Under the pieces are notes generated by a model, which had not been told where the DNA came from, ran no database searches, and saw only the letters and a program-made list of their open reading frames with translations. The translations under genes and the position numbers were made by a program. Below, in pieces: positions 14,997 to 24,700 of a stretch of 64,000 bases of DNA. Each line of letters opens with the position of its first letter. The stretch's first letter is position 1. The stretch covers positions 62,001 through 126,000 of IMG/VR virus record IMGVR_UViG_3300044731_001604; one strand, written 5' to 3'. This stretch comes from a virus.

Positions 14997-15382
14997 AGAC
15001 TAAAGTTAAAATCGAATATTTTGCAGGGGATGTAACTAAAATTATTGGCGAACAATGTAACCACATGTCTGATTATGACAAGTTACAAAGCCAAGAAATA
15101 AAAGCGGTTATTAGGAATTATGTCACTAGAAATGCTATTGATTTAGTTCTTAAGGGTGTATCAAAGCGCCCAAAAGCTCCACAATCGTTTTTAAATAATT
15201 ATAATTCGCATAATTTATATACTGTCTCAAAATCTCACATTGAAAAAAGACTTATTGACAGATTGAACGTCATTCTGTTATGCTATTATCAGATGCTTAT
15301 GTATGATGGAATTGATGTAGAGACCTTTTTGGCCCTATGTGATAGTTATGTAGACCATCATATTTTTGAAATTGATTTATAG
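14993..15382 (+). CDS. Hypothetical protein, 129 aa
   Basis: A helical, basic protein containing IEKRLIDRLNVILLCYYQML and DSYVDHHIFEIDL. It overlaps the preceding tiny membrane protein by four bases and is followed by an AGGAGG-led gene. No recognised domain. Confidence 0.65.
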   Translation: MKTKVKIEYFAGDVTKIIGEQCNHMSDYDKLQSQEIKAVIRNYVTRNAIDLVLKGVSKRPKAPQSFLNNYNSHNLYTVSKSHIEKRLIDRLNVILLCYYQMLMYDGIDVETFLALCDSYVDHHIFEIDL

Positions 15383-15392
15383 GAGGTTTACA

Positions 15393-15599
15393 ATGGTTAG
15401 CTTAGATATATTAGCACAAATGATTATGGTTGTTTGTATGTATAAAGCTCCTGGAATTCCTGCTTATGATAAGCTTAATTGTGGAGAATATGTTACTAAT
15501 TGTACGATTGGTCCTGGATATGACAAAATGAATGAAGCAGAAGTTATGGATAGAGTTGTAAGATGCAGCGAGAAAGCTTTAGATAAAGGCGCTAAATAA
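15393..15599 (+). CDS. Small possibly exported protein, 68 aa
   Basis: ATG 15393 has the strong site AGGAGG; the longer frame from 15366 lies inside the previous gene. The first 17 residues (MVSLDILAQMIMVVCMY) are hydrophobic and could act as a weak signal. The remainder has three cysteines (KLNCGEYVTNC, RCSEKAL). Similar in style to the 14455 product. Function unknown. Confidence 0.55.
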   Translation: MVSLDILAQMIMVVCMYKAPGIPAYDKLNCGEYVTNCTIGPGYDKMNEAEVMDRVVRCSEKALDKGAK

Positions 15600-15614
15600 T
15601 TTAAAGGAGCCATG

Positions 15615-15830
15615 ATGAGTAAATTAAAGGTTGATCTTAAAGAGTTAGAGAGAGCCGTTTCTTACTTAAAGAAGAAGCACGATCCAAGTGTTTTAGAACT
15701 AGAAATTACTATTGAAGGCAGATTGCTTGTTAGAAGCACTAACTTTGAAGCAGATCTTTTAACTGTCACTCTTTTCGAGGAGTCTACTAACAAGATGGCA
15801 GAAGTTACTTTAACGGAGAGATTACCATGA
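15615..15830 (+). CDS. Hypothetical protein, 71 aa
   Basis: Two ATG codons are adjacent; 15615 is preferred because AAGGAG is then five bases away, against two for 15612. It is a lysine-rich helix (KVDLKELERAVSYLKKKHDP) followed by a beta-rich part (VLELEITIEGRLLVRS...LLTVTLFEES). It ends in ATGA overlap with the next small gene. Function unknown. Confidence 0.6.
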   Translation: MSKLKVDLKELERAVSYLKKKHDPSVLELEITIEGRLLVRSTNFEADLLTVTLFEESTNKMAEVTLTERLP

Positions 15831-15955
15831 GAAATATTAGAATCGCTGCATGTCTATTGTGGATGTTGGCTGGAGTTATGTCAAATTCTACGCCTGGTTA
15901 TATTTCAGCTTTTGCATCCGTATTGTTTTTATATGCTTTAATTAAAGGACATTAG
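15827..15955 (+). CDS. Tiny membrane protein, 42 aa
   Basis: The start overlaps the previous stop (ATGA), with GGAGAG upstream. Two short hydrophobic stretches (IAACLLWMLAGVM; YISAFASVLFLYALI) suggest a hairpin membrane protein. Coding is supported by the overlap and the GGAGG-led gene 15 bases later. Function unknown. Confidence 0.5.
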   Translation: MRNIRIAACLLWMLAGVMSNSTPGYISAFASVLFLYALIKGH

Positions 15956-15970
15956 AACCTTGGAGGTTTT

Positions 15971-16165
15971 ATGGAGAACGTATTATTTTTAGCAATCGGA
16001 GTAATTATCGGACACGTTTTTGGATATGCGCGTGGACTTGAAAAAGCCAAATCAACATTAATTAAATCTCTAAATAGACGTGGATATGTTAATAATAAAA
16101 TAGAAGAGACTGAAGTTGCTCATAAAGCAATGAAAGAAGCAGTCAGACTTTATATTGCTGAGTAG
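15971..16165 (+). CDS. Small N-terminally anchored protein, 64 aa
   Basis: TTGGAGG precedes the ATG. Residues 3-18 (NVLFLAIGVIIGHVFG) form one membrane segment, followed by a charged helical cytoplasmic domain (LEKAKSTLIKSLNRRG, HKAMKEAVRLYIAE). Function unknown. Confidence 0.6.
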   Translation: MENVLFLAIGVIIGHVFGYARGLEKAKSTLIKSLNRRGYVNNKIEETEVAHKAMKEAVRLYIAE

Positions 16166-16168
16166 GAC

Positions 16169-16417
16169 ATGAGAGCTAGAGATCAGATTGGTCACTTCAC
16201 AAGTAGCCAGTATATTCATTTTTTAAAACAAATAAATAAATCAAATTGTTTTGGCACAGTGAGTGTTGCATCTGTGTTTGTTGGCCATCGAACAATCCAA
16301 GTTAAAGCTGGAAGTTTTATATTAGACAAGCTTTCCACTATCGCTGATGAATGCCCAAGTCTAAGACATCATATAATGGACCACATAATAGAAAATTCTT
16401 ACGGAAACTGCAAATAA
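16169..16417 (+). CDS. Hypothetical protein with MKKR-family-like N-terminus, 82 aa
   Basis: It begins MRARDQIGHF, like the MKKR family, but the rest (GTVSVASVFVGHRTIQVKAG, then LRHHIMDHIIENSYGNCK) has no tetrad pattern. Either a shared leader on a different body or a strongly diverged paralogue. It is the last gene of the rightward block, five bases ahead of a strong terminator. Confidence 0.55.
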   Translation: MRARDQIGHFTSSQYIHFLKQINKSNCFGTVSVASVFVGHRTIQVKAGSFILDKLSTIADECPSLRHHIMDHIIENSYGNCK

Positions 16418-16421
16418 AAAA

Positions 16422-16442
16422 GGGCTCAATCGAGCCCTTTTT
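16422..16442. terminator. Bidirectional rho-independent terminator
   Basis: GGGCTC (16422-16427), loop AATC, GAGCCC (16432-16437), then five T on the plus strand and a run of A before the stem that serves as the T-run on the minus strand. It lies between convergent genes (16417 stop and 16468 stop) and should end both transcripts. Confidence 0.9.
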
Positions 16443-16467
16443 AATTCTTAACTTTTAATGTAAAAAA

Positions 16468-16971
16468 TTAGATACCGTCTGTAATTTTAGCTGCAGTAGC
16501 AGACTCATCATCTCCGCCGCCAGCGATTCCAGTTTCATCTTCGCCTTTAAGTGCTACGATTTCAATTCTGATATCAGAAACACCTCTAGAAGCTACTCCA
16601 GATGACCATGAAGTTACTTTACAACCTACAGCTCTAAAGATAACTTTGTTATTGTTTGCTCTATCTAAAACTTCTACTGTGAAATCCTCTTCTTCTAAAA
16701 GATCTTTAAGTAAAGTTGCATTAGCTACAGCGTATGGTCCAGCGTCTACTACTCTGTATCCAGATAAAGATAAAGAGACAGCTTCTTGGCTTGTTCCAAC
16801 GATTTCTGCTGGAGAGTATCTACCCAATACAAATAAAGGCTCTTTTGCTTGTCTGATAGACCAAGAGCAGTTGCTGAATAATCCAACTGTGTGGGAAGAA
16901 GGCTTTCCGCCTACATTTTTAGTGATTTGAATTTTGGCCCGTGCGCCGACCAATGTTTTTGCTTTTGCCAT
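16468..16971 (-). CDS. Tail tube protein (putative), 167 aa
   Basis: It lies 12 bases downstream of the sheath gene, the usual order sheath then tube. The size and beta-rich content (GLFSNCSWSIRQAKEPLFVLGRYSPAEIV in the middle, quoted here as SWSIRQAKEPLFVLG and YSPAEIVGTSQEAVSLSLSG) fit contractile-tail tube proteins. The final ~25 residues are an acidic, glycine-rich tail (GEDETGIAGGGDDESA). It would form the inner tube through which DNA passes. The call depends on position and fold-like pattern. Confidence 0.7.
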   Translation of the reverse strand: MAKAKTLVGARAKIQITKNVGGKPSSHTVGLFSNCSWSIRQAKEPLFVLGRYSPAEIVGTSQEAVSLSLSGYRVVDAGPYAVANATLLKDLLEEEDFTVEVLDRANNNKVIFRAVGCKVTSWSSGVASRGVSDIRIEIVALKGEDETGIAGGGDDESATAAKITDGI

Positions 16972-16983
16972 AAATACTCCCTA

Positions 16984-19719
16984 TTAAGCTGTTTGTTCTA
17001 CTTGAGAAATGGTCATTGAGATTGGAACGAAGTAAATTAAACCAGCGAGTTTGATCTCTACGCTGACTTCACATACAGGTCCAGTGATTTTAACTGTAGC
17101 GTTTTTATAACCCTTAGTTGCATCATCTGATTGAGCAATCCATTTAAGTCTCAAGAAGTTAAACATTTCAGTGTCTAAGATACTTAAAGCAGCCGCTGCA
17201 GAGATATCAGCTACAGATTTACCAACTACTAAGCGATCAAAACGGTCGATTAGAGTAAGTACGATTAAATCTGAGATATAAACAGCTTGCATGCTATTGT
17301 AAACGAAATTGTTATCAGCAGAATATGTGCTTTGATCAGATACCCATCTGAATCCGCCAGTTGGAACTTTTTCCATGAACAACAATCCAGCTTTTAATGC
17401 ATCTTCTCTATCACCTTGAAGAGAAGTGTCGAAATCGCCAGAAGTCATAGAAATTCCGCTTACAGAAGCGAATTTTTTAACGATACCTTTGTATCCTGCA
17501 GCAGCCTGCATTCCAGCAGCTGTGATCGCAGACATCCAAGGTTGGTATAAAGTAGATCCGATTTTAGCGTTTTGGAAGCAGAGGTACATTCTGTATGAAG
17601 AAAGTTCTCCAGACATCTCTTTAACGTTTGCATAAGTATCAATTACAGATGCAAAACCTTGTCTATTCTTTTTAGCTTTAATTTGGCTCATTTTATTAAC
17701 GTGAGCTTTAAGGTAAGCATTGATAGAAGAGATAGTATAAGTAGAAGAGCTTTCAGTTTCTTCAGCCGCGATATCTGCAGTAGCATCTTGTGAGAATAAT
17801 GGAACGATAAAGTTAGTATCCAATTTTTCACATGCATCAATTGCAGTAACAACGATTGCTGAAGTTGTTCCAGCTTTAGTTCCATCAGATAAGAATTGGA
17901 AAGAAGCAGTAGCTTCAGGCAATCCAGCAGCAAGAACTTCAAAAGAAGCATAAGCGCTACCGTTCATTGTTTCAGAGAAATCAGAAGCATCTTTTTTAAG
18001 TCTAGCATTGTTTGCAATACCAGAAGCTCCATAAGTTCCCATATCTAATTTAGAAGGAGCAACAGAACTGTACTTAGCAGAAACAACTGAAGCTGTCCAG
18101 TTAGTTTGTGAGTTAACAAAATCAGCTAAATCAGTTAATGTTTTATATTGTTTATAAGTAGCTGAGAATACCATTGTAGAAGCTACATAGAAATCAACAC
18201 TTTCTGTTCCAACATCAACTGTTGCATCTTCTTCAGAGCAACCGATAGTTATAACAATGTCACCACCAGCTTGGAGGATTTCAGAGTTAGTTCCTTGAGT
18301 GATTGTCATTTGATTTTTGTATTCAGCAGCAGACACTAATTGTTTATAGCTTAGACCTGCATCTGTTCCAGCGTCTGTTTTGAAGATTTCGCTAGTTGAG
18401 CTTTCAATTGCCAATGTTTTTCCCAATCCAGACATAACTGGAGCAAGAACTACTAGAGGTTCCGTGCCAGAGCTATATGCTGCAGAAGCAGGAACTGAAG
18501 CAATTGAAGATCCTTCAGAAAGTCTAGAAGCAGTAATTGATGTAGCAGTTGCAGCAGTGATTTGATAGAAACCAGCGGCTACTGTTCCAAAAGTAGCAGC
18601 AACTTTCATGATGTCGCCGATACTTGGAGTAACATTTAAATTAGCTGGTGCGTCGATTTTTACGCTTGATCCAGTGTTAATAGATACTGTATAAGTACCG
18701 AAAACATCTTGAACAGCTTGTCTTTCGTCGCCAGTCATATTTTTAATTTCGATTTTAGAATAGAACACAAGGTCACGTTTATCAACAGACACTGATCCAG
18801 AAGCAGATGTTAAAGCTGCTGCAGAGTAAACTTTTTTCAAAGTTACTGTAGCTGAAGAAGAAGTGTTTGTAGCTGCTGTAACGATGTACGTTCCAACGTT
18901 TTCTTGAGAAGATCCAGCAATCGCTGAATTTTGAGCAGCAGAGTAATCACCATTTGCAGGGATTACAGCTACGTCTCCAACGCTTGGAATAGTTGTCCAC
19001 AATTTAGTAGCTTGTAAAGTTACTAAAAGAGTACTTGCGTCAAGTGCAGATGCAGAGAATGTAGATGTAGTTGGCAATAAGATTTTTTCTTGTCCACCAG
19101 TTGCCAATACGCCTTCTGCGATATTTTCTAATGCTGCAACTAATGCATCTGGAGCCATTTTAGGAGTAACAGTGTGAGACATTTTTGCTCCACCGTTAAT
19201 TCTTAAATCAACATAATTTGTGTCAGATAAAGTTGGAGTATAGCAAATTTCTCCAGTTGTAGGTGCAGTTTCTGCTCTAGCAACATCTGATTTTTGTTTA
19301 ATTAAGTTTCCGTCAGTTCCTTCTTTTTTAGCTAAAACATTAGCATAAGTAGGAGTGTCTTTAACTTTTTGAGTCATCGTAGCGGCTGCTTTAGTTGACA
19401 TATTAGTTTTAATAATTCTTACCGCACCAACAGAACCTAAAATGTTAGGGTCATTTGCAGCAGAAACTAATTGTTTAAAAGCATCAACGATGTGACCACT
19501 TTTATATTTAGACTGTACTTTGCTGTACTGGTCTGGAGTGAATATATTTGCTGTAAGATCTGATTCATCTAAGAATCCTGGACCGGCATCAGCTTCACCA
19601 ATAAGTGTAACTACTCCAGCAGAAGCGATTGCACCCTGGCCACCTTGAACAGATACTGAAACTACTGCACCTGGTTCAATTAATGTAATTCCATCTTGGG
19701 TCGTAAATTTTTGACTCAT
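16984..19719 (-). CDS. Contractile tail sheath protein, 911 aa
   Basis: The N-terminus has the sheath-type start (PGAVVSVSVQGGQGAIASAG, VVTLIGEADAGPG), and the C-terminal ~200 residues contain GKSVADISAAAALSILD and MFNFLRLKWIAQ, then a beta strand end domain (KLAGLIYFVPISMTISQVEQ). These ends interlock in known sheaths. At 911 residues it is larger than typical (about 400-700). The extra length comes from beta-rich insertions (about residues 150-650), probably surface domains. It starts after a CCTAATCT motif, with AAGGAG at the ATG. Confidence 0.82.
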   Translation of the reverse strand: MSQKFTTQDGITLIEPGAVVSVSVQGGQGAIASAGVVTLIGEADAGPGFLDESDLTANIFTPDQYSKVQSKYKSGHIVDAFKQLVSAANDPNILGSVGAVRIIKTNMSTKAAATMTQKVKDTPTYANVLAKKEGTDGNLIKQKSDVARAETAPTTGEICYTPTLSDTNYVDLRINGGAKMSHTVTPKMAPDALVAALENIAEGVLATGGQEKILLPTTSTFSASALDASTLLVTLQATKLWTTIPSVGDVAVIPANGDYSAAQNSAIAGSSQENVGTYIVTAATNTSSSATVTLKKVYSAAALTSASGSVSVDKRDLVFYSKIEIKNMTGDERQAVQDVFGTYTVSINTGSSVKIDAPANLNVTPSIGDIMKVAATFGTVAAGFYQITAATATSITASRLSEGSSIASVPASAAYSSGTEPLVVLAPVMSGLGKTLAIESSTSEIFKTDAGTDAGLSYKQLVSAAEYKNQMTITQGTNSEILQAGGDIVITIGCSEEDATVDVGTESVDFYVASTMVFSATYKQYKTLTDLADFVNSQTNWTASVVSAKYSSVAPSKLDMGTYGASGIANNARLKKDASDFSETMNGSAYASFEVLAAGLPEATASFQFLSDGTKAGTTSAIVVTAIDACEKLDTNFIVPLFSQDATADIAAEETESSSTYTISSINAYLKAHVNKMSQIKAKKNRQGFASVIDTYANVKEMSGELSSYRMYLCFQNAKIGSTLYQPWMSAITAAGMQAAAGYKGIVKKFASVSGISMTSGDFDTSLQGDREDALKAGLLFMEKVPTGGFRWVSDQSTYSADNNFVYNSMQAVYISDLIVLTLIDRFDRLVVGKSVADISAAAALSILDTEMFNFLRLKWIAQSDDATKGYKNATVKITGPVCEVSVEIKLAGLIYFVPISMTISQVEQTA

Positions 19720-19741
19720 TTTTATCTCCTTAACAATAAAA

Positions 19742-19749
19742 AGATTAGG
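19742..19749 (-). promoter_or_regulatory. CCTAATCT motif, copy 4
   Basis: Minus-strand CCTAATCT, 23 bases upstream of the sheath ATG and just after the stop of the 83-aa gene. Confidence 0.55.
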
Positions 19750-20001
19750 CTAAACGTTATAGCCAAAATCTCTTAAACCAGCTTTGAAATCTCTAGAATC
19801 TGTGATTCCTTTAGCTTCAAAATGTTTCTTGATTGATTCTTTTAATTCAGCTTTAAAACCATATTTACTAGCAGTTACAATCCACCATGCATCAAAAGAA
19901 ACAGGTATATGGATTTCTTCTTTTTTAGCTGGTGTTTCTGCTTGAGCTTGATCTTGGCCAACTACTTGAAATGATTTTTTATTTTCTTTTCTTTTAGCCA
20001 T
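19750..20001 (-). CDS. Hypothetical protein, 83 aa
   Basis: A lysine-rich N-terminus (MAKRKENKKSFQVVGQDQAQ) is followed by a compact C-terminal domain (SFDAWWIVTASKYGFKAELK, then KGITDSRDFKAGLRDFGYNV). It starts two bases after the upstream stop, between a repeat-rich virion protein and the sheath. The aromatic FDAWW...GLRDFG pattern occurs in small proteins of other myovirus tail modules as I recall, but no function is known. Confidence 0.6.
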   Translation of the reverse strand: MAKRKENKKSFQVVGQDQAQAETPAKKEEIHIPVSFDAWWIVTASKYGFKAELKESIKKHFEAKGITDSRDFKAGLRDFGYNV

Positions 20002-20003
20002 TT

Positions 20004-21734
20004 TTAGTCCTTTTTAAACTTTGGTTGCCAAGGTTTCTTAAGATCTTCCATAATTTCAGCTTTTGTCATTTTGTATGAACAAGATTCTTCGCTTTTTTCT
20101 TCTTTTTTCATCTCAGATTTAGGAAGATTCGGTTTAGGCATTGCTTTTTGTTCAGCAATTACTTTATGATGTTCCTCTTTTGCTTCATTGATGTGTTTAT
20201 TTCCTAATTTATTTGCCAATTCTCCAGTAACAAGACCACGAGGAGCTTCATTGTGATATACTTTAGTTTTATTATACGATGTTCCTAAAGTAGCTCTACT
20301 TCCAGCAGAGCTTCGGCCTTTATCAGTTGAATAATAGTATCCTTCTTTATCTACAGAAGGTTTATGAATACCTTTTTGGTGTTCAAGATTGCCAGAACTT
20401 TCTTTTAATCCAGCCTTTTCCATCTCTTCTTTTTCTTTTTCTTCATGCTCTTTAGATTCTTTAGCCTCATGTTCTTTAGACTCATCTTCTTCAGATTCAT
20501 CTTTTTCTTCTTTCATTACAGTAGGTGCAGGTTTTAATTGCATAGTAGCTGTAGGCTTAGGAATTTTAGGCTTTGGAATACTAGGAGCTGTAGGCTTAGG
20601 CATTCCCATTGGAATAGATGTTGCCTTCATCAATTCTTCAAATTGCTCTGGATTTTCTTGAGCAATTTTAAGTAATTCTTTAGCTAATTCCAATGCTGAT
20701 TTATCCGCTTTTTTCATTTCTTTCTCCATTGATTCTTCTGACTTAGGGAGGTTTGGCTTAGGCATAGCTTTTAATTCTTTGAGTTTAGAAACATGATGGC
20801 CTTTTGCCGCTTGAATATTTTTGCTTCTTACGGCAGATCCTGCATAAGATCTACCAGTGTGATCGAGTAGATGTTTTCCTGCTTTAGGGATTTCTTTAGT
20901 AGTGGCATCTGATACAGGTTTATGAACACCCTTCATATCAACATTTGGATGAGCTGCACCTTTTTCCATCTCTTCTTTTTTCATTTCAGATTTAGGAAGG
21001 TTTGGCTTAGGCATAGCTTTTAATTCTTTGAGTTTAGAAACATGGATTTCTTTTGCAACTTTTGGAGACCTTTCATACTCGTCAAAAGTAGACGGATCGT
21101 GAGCCTCTCTTGTTTTAATTCCTGCATAAGAAATTCCGTGTTGTGTTTTTCCATTTTTAATATATTGAGTGCTATAGCTTGGTTGATGTACGCCTTTTTC
21201 TTCTTTAGCCATTTCTGACTTAGGAAGGTTTGGCTTAGGCATTTGTTTTAAATCGTACATTACTTTTTTATGCGATTTAACAGACTGATCTTTTGGCAAA
21301 TCAGAATATGCACTTGGAGATCGGTGAATACCCTTATCTCTTTGTGGCCACATTTCTTCATTTCTTTTTTGGCGAGCAGAAACTTTTTGTTTTGAGGTCT
21401 TGCCTTCGTCAATGCGAGCTTTTTCCATTGCTTCTTCTTTGCCAGCTTCTTCATTTTCTGGAGAGCGCAATTCAGCTTCATCTTGCAATGTTCTTAAATG
21501 CTCAAACATTTTCTTTTGTTTTTCAGGAGTATCTAAGATAGACAAAGCGTGTTTAATACTTTCGTCTTCTTCTACAATATCATGAGCTTTATCTTCAGGA
21601 GAATTTGGAGAGTGAGGCATATCATCTTTAACCATTAGAGGTGCTGCAACATCTGAAGGAATGTTCTTTTTAGCTGTTTCTTTAACAGCTTTTAAAAGTT
21701 CTTTTGCTTTTTCTAATGCCGATTTTTCGCTCAT
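20004..21734 (-). CDS. Repeat-rich charged virion-associated protein, 576 aa
   Basis: Low-complexity, rich in K, E, P and S. Four copies of a segment ending (A/Q)MPKPNLPKSE(M/E) alternate with four copies of KG(V/I)H(K/R/Q) motifs, giving modules of roughly 85-100 residues with internal SYAG/YAGS turns. Helical SALEKAKELLKAVKETAKKN at the start is echoed by SALELAKELLKIAQENPEQF mid-protein. The KSE tetrapeptide recurs in other virion proteins here. It may be an internal head or tail protein processed during maturation; function unknown. The ATG follows GAGG and a CCTAATCT motif. Confidence 0.6.
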   Translation of the reverse strand: MSEKSALEKAKELLKAVKETAKKNIPSDVAAPLMVKDDMPHSPNSPEDKAHDIVEEDESIKHALSILDTPEKQKKMFEHLRTLQDEAELRSPENEEAGKEEAMEKARIDEGKTSKQKVSARQKRNEEMWPQRDKGIHRSPSAYSDLPKDQSVKSHKKVMYDLKQMPKPNLPKSEMAKEEKGVHQPSYSTQYIKNGKTQHGISYAGIKTREAHDPSTFDEYERSPKVAKEIHVSKLKELKAMPKPNLPKSEMKKEEMEKGAAHPNVDMKGVHKPVSDATTKEIPKAGKHLLDHTGRSYAGSAVRSKNIQAAKGHHVSKLKELKAMPKPNLPKSEESMEKEMKKADKSALELAKELLKIAQENPEQFEELMKATSIPMGMPKPTAPSIPKPKIPKPTATMQLKPAPTVMKEEKDESEEDESKEHEAKESKEHEEKEKEEMEKAGLKESSGNLEHQKGIHKPSVDKEGYYYSTDKGRSSAGSRATLGTSYNKTKVYHNEAPRGLVTGELANKLGNKHINEAKEEHHKVIAEQKAMPKPNLPKSEMKKEEKSEESCSYKMTKAEIMEDLKKPWQPKFKKD

Positions 21735-21768
21735 ACAATCCTCTAAGTAATTAAAATACCCAACCTTT

Positions 21769-21776
21769 AGATTAGG
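21769..21776 (-). promoter_or_regulatory. CCTAATCT motif, copy 5
   Basis: Minus-strand CCTAATCT 35 bases upstream of ATG 21734, in the 51-base gap following the 1025-aa gene. Confidence 0.5.
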
Positions 21777-21785
21777 TTAGATATT

Positions 21786-24700
21786 TTAATCCTTCTTCTT
21801 AACCGAAAGCTTCTTAATATCATTAAAGCTTAATTTGTTAGTTTTAGGAGCAAAAATGGCATCTAGTCTAGCCTTTTGCTCTTTTATGTCTGCAGCCTTA
21901 AACCGACCTTTATTTCTTCTGTGTTCTGCCTTAATGTCTTGGTAGTTTAAAGCGCTTGGAGCTTGCGGAGTTTTAAGATGTTCTGGTACCTCTTGTCCCT
22001 TAGCGTCATAAAAAGCCTTTAGATCAGCTTGGCGCTGAGTTTCTTTGGCTTGTTTTCTTTTATTCATCATATCTCTAAATGCAGAATTTGGCTTAAGAAT
22101 TTCGTTTTTCATAACATTTTCTCCTAAATTGGTCTTGGTTGACCAGGAAGTTGTGTTAGAATCTCGCCCGTCGGCATTATATATTCCGTTAGAATCCAAT
22201 TCGATCCCCGAAACTTTACTATCTTCTGCAGAGGTATCTTGTTTTTCAGCCTCTTTTTTAGATAAGCTCTCTCCTGCTTGGAGAATGTGCTTGTATAATC
22301 GTCTAAATACATTAGTACTAGTTCCAAAAGCTGTTCTTCGTTCATTCTTTTCAACATTTCCACTTGAAACTCCCTTAAACGATATTTTTATCGGTGGCAG
22401 TCCTTGGTTTTTACCTTGGCTATGAGAATGTCTTGTAATGGTTAAAACGTCTGGATTACTAGAATCTAGTGTAACACCGTCTTGACCAGAAAGCAAGGAT
22501 TTTATGTGTCTCGCACGAAGTTTTTGTACACCATTTTCTTCAGTTGGAATAAAGTGTCTATTTGGATCTTTTTTAATTGAATTTATAATACCTCTAAAAA
22601 GGGCTTGGTGGCGCTTAGGTAGGGTATTTGCAAAATGATCTATCCTATTAGTATTATTTAGGATTTCATCGTCTTTATCTGCTTTTTGTTTATCAGAATG
22701 CCACATTGTTACACCATTTGGATGTTTTGCAGCAATCCAAGGTTGTTCGGGGTGTTTTTCCCCTATAGCTCTAGGTATGGCTTTTTCTAAAGTGTACGAC
22801 TCTGGGTCATTGATAATGAAAATTATTTCAGATTTATTTATAAGTTTTTTGAAATATTTATTAGCAGCTCTTGCCCTTGCATTAATTTTAGAATCAATTG
22901 ACGTGCCTTTAACCCACGTATTTTTATTTGGGTCAAATGCAAGTTCTCCAGAATCAATCATGTCAGTTCTTTCTTTCATCTCTGGAGAAAGTAATTTTCC
23001 TGATTTAAGCTGATCTACCAACTGACCTTTTTTGTCTTCATATCTTACTGCAGCCGGCTGATCTTCTGTTCCTATGACTATTCTTTTAGGTTCATTTTCT
23101 TTAACTTTTACATTGGTTGTAAGTGGTGGCAATCCCATTCTTCTTCTTAATGGATTTTCTACTGCACGTGCTTGAACTTCACTTGGGTGTTTAAAAGACG
23201 CCGTTGGTCCTCCACCCATTTTAACAGATTCTCCAACTTCTTTATCCATCACAGTTTGATGTTGATGAGGAGTTCTTCCTTCTGGCATCTGTTCTAAGTG
23301 ACCAAACTCATGGGTAATTGCGCCAGGATTCCATTGAGATTCTAAATTTCCGCCTCTCCAATCTGGCTTGTCTGTACCCTCAATAGAGCCAACTTTTCTT
23401 TCACCTGTTTTTTGATTTATTTTACCTTTTGACGGAACAATATCTTTTTTATATCTTAGTTGCGAAAATTTCTTTTGTTGTTCGATTTGTTTTTGGCCAA
23501 ATTTAGATTTAGGATTTGGATTCCCTTGAGTGCCAAAAAGTTTCTTTCTTTGTGCTTTAATATTTTTAGAAGTTTTCTCTAAATCCTCTGATTTATTTAA
23601 AAGATCTTTGAAGTATGATTCTGATTTGCCAAATTTATCAGCAGCCACTTTGAGATTTTCAGAATTAGGTATCCAATTGCCGAAAGCCTCTGGGGTCAGA
23701 TTTTGCGCATATTCGTAAGATTTTTGATGACCTTGTTTTAAGTTTTTAATGTGCTTATCATAGTGATCATTTGGATTATCTCTAATTGTTCTGGTAAGAT
23801 AATTTTTAAAGCTTTTTCTTTTTTCAGCATTTACTAGCAAGTCTCTTGCGTGTGTAAGTAGCTCCTGGTTAAAAGATCCTCTATTTCTTTTATACCCTCT
23901 GTTTTCAACCCAGTCAGATAAAGTTTTAAGGGTGTCTGGGCTATACTGATTCAATAAATCTTTTACGACTTTTCCGTAAACATGAGAACCGTATTTTCTT
24001 TCAACTTGTCCTAATAAACCATGTAAGGCTTCGTGCTCTATTGTAGAGTCTACGGCTTGACCTCTAGCCTTAATTTGTTCTGGGGACAAATCTTTTGTCT
24101 CAACCTTCTTTTTTGATGGTTTTCTAGGTGCTGTTGGCATCTTTGGTCGTTTAGCAATGTGGTTATAGTACTCAGTAGAGCCAGGCGCGTAGTTACTTAC
24201 TTCTTTACGCCATTTATCGTAATCATCAAAAGATTTTGTTTTAGCTTCTTGGTATTTATCCGCGTTGTCTTTTATTTTTTGAGAGTACTCTTCGTCTGGA
24301 GCTTCGTATTTACTTCTAGCTTTTCCTGCAAGTGCGCCAGAGATATCGCGAGTATCTAAGGAATAATTTAATCCTAAAGTATCTCTACCAAGCCGTCTTG
24401 CTGGTGCGCCAGAAAGTCTTTTCATTTCTTTTGTTCTATTTTCTGGCTTTAGCTTTATACCTTTTTTATTTTCAAAATCTTTAATCTGTTGATCTGCTAT
24501 TTTTCTTCCAAACAATTTAACTTGTTGGGGTTCTTCTAAAAGTTGCACATTTTGATCTGGTCTTGTGTCTAATCCCATTTTAGGAAAGGTAATCCTTGGT
24601 CTAGACATTTTTTCTAGGTTATTAGACTTATTTAAAATAGCTTTTTCTAATTTCTTTTTGAAATATTTTTTAGATTCGATAGCTTTTAACTTCTTGTAAT

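Noticed and set aside
22124-22363. Overlapping minus-strand frames inside the 1025-aa gene and similar frames inside other long genes
   Set aside because: They lack ribosome sites and start inside well-supported coding sequence; treated as shadow frames.
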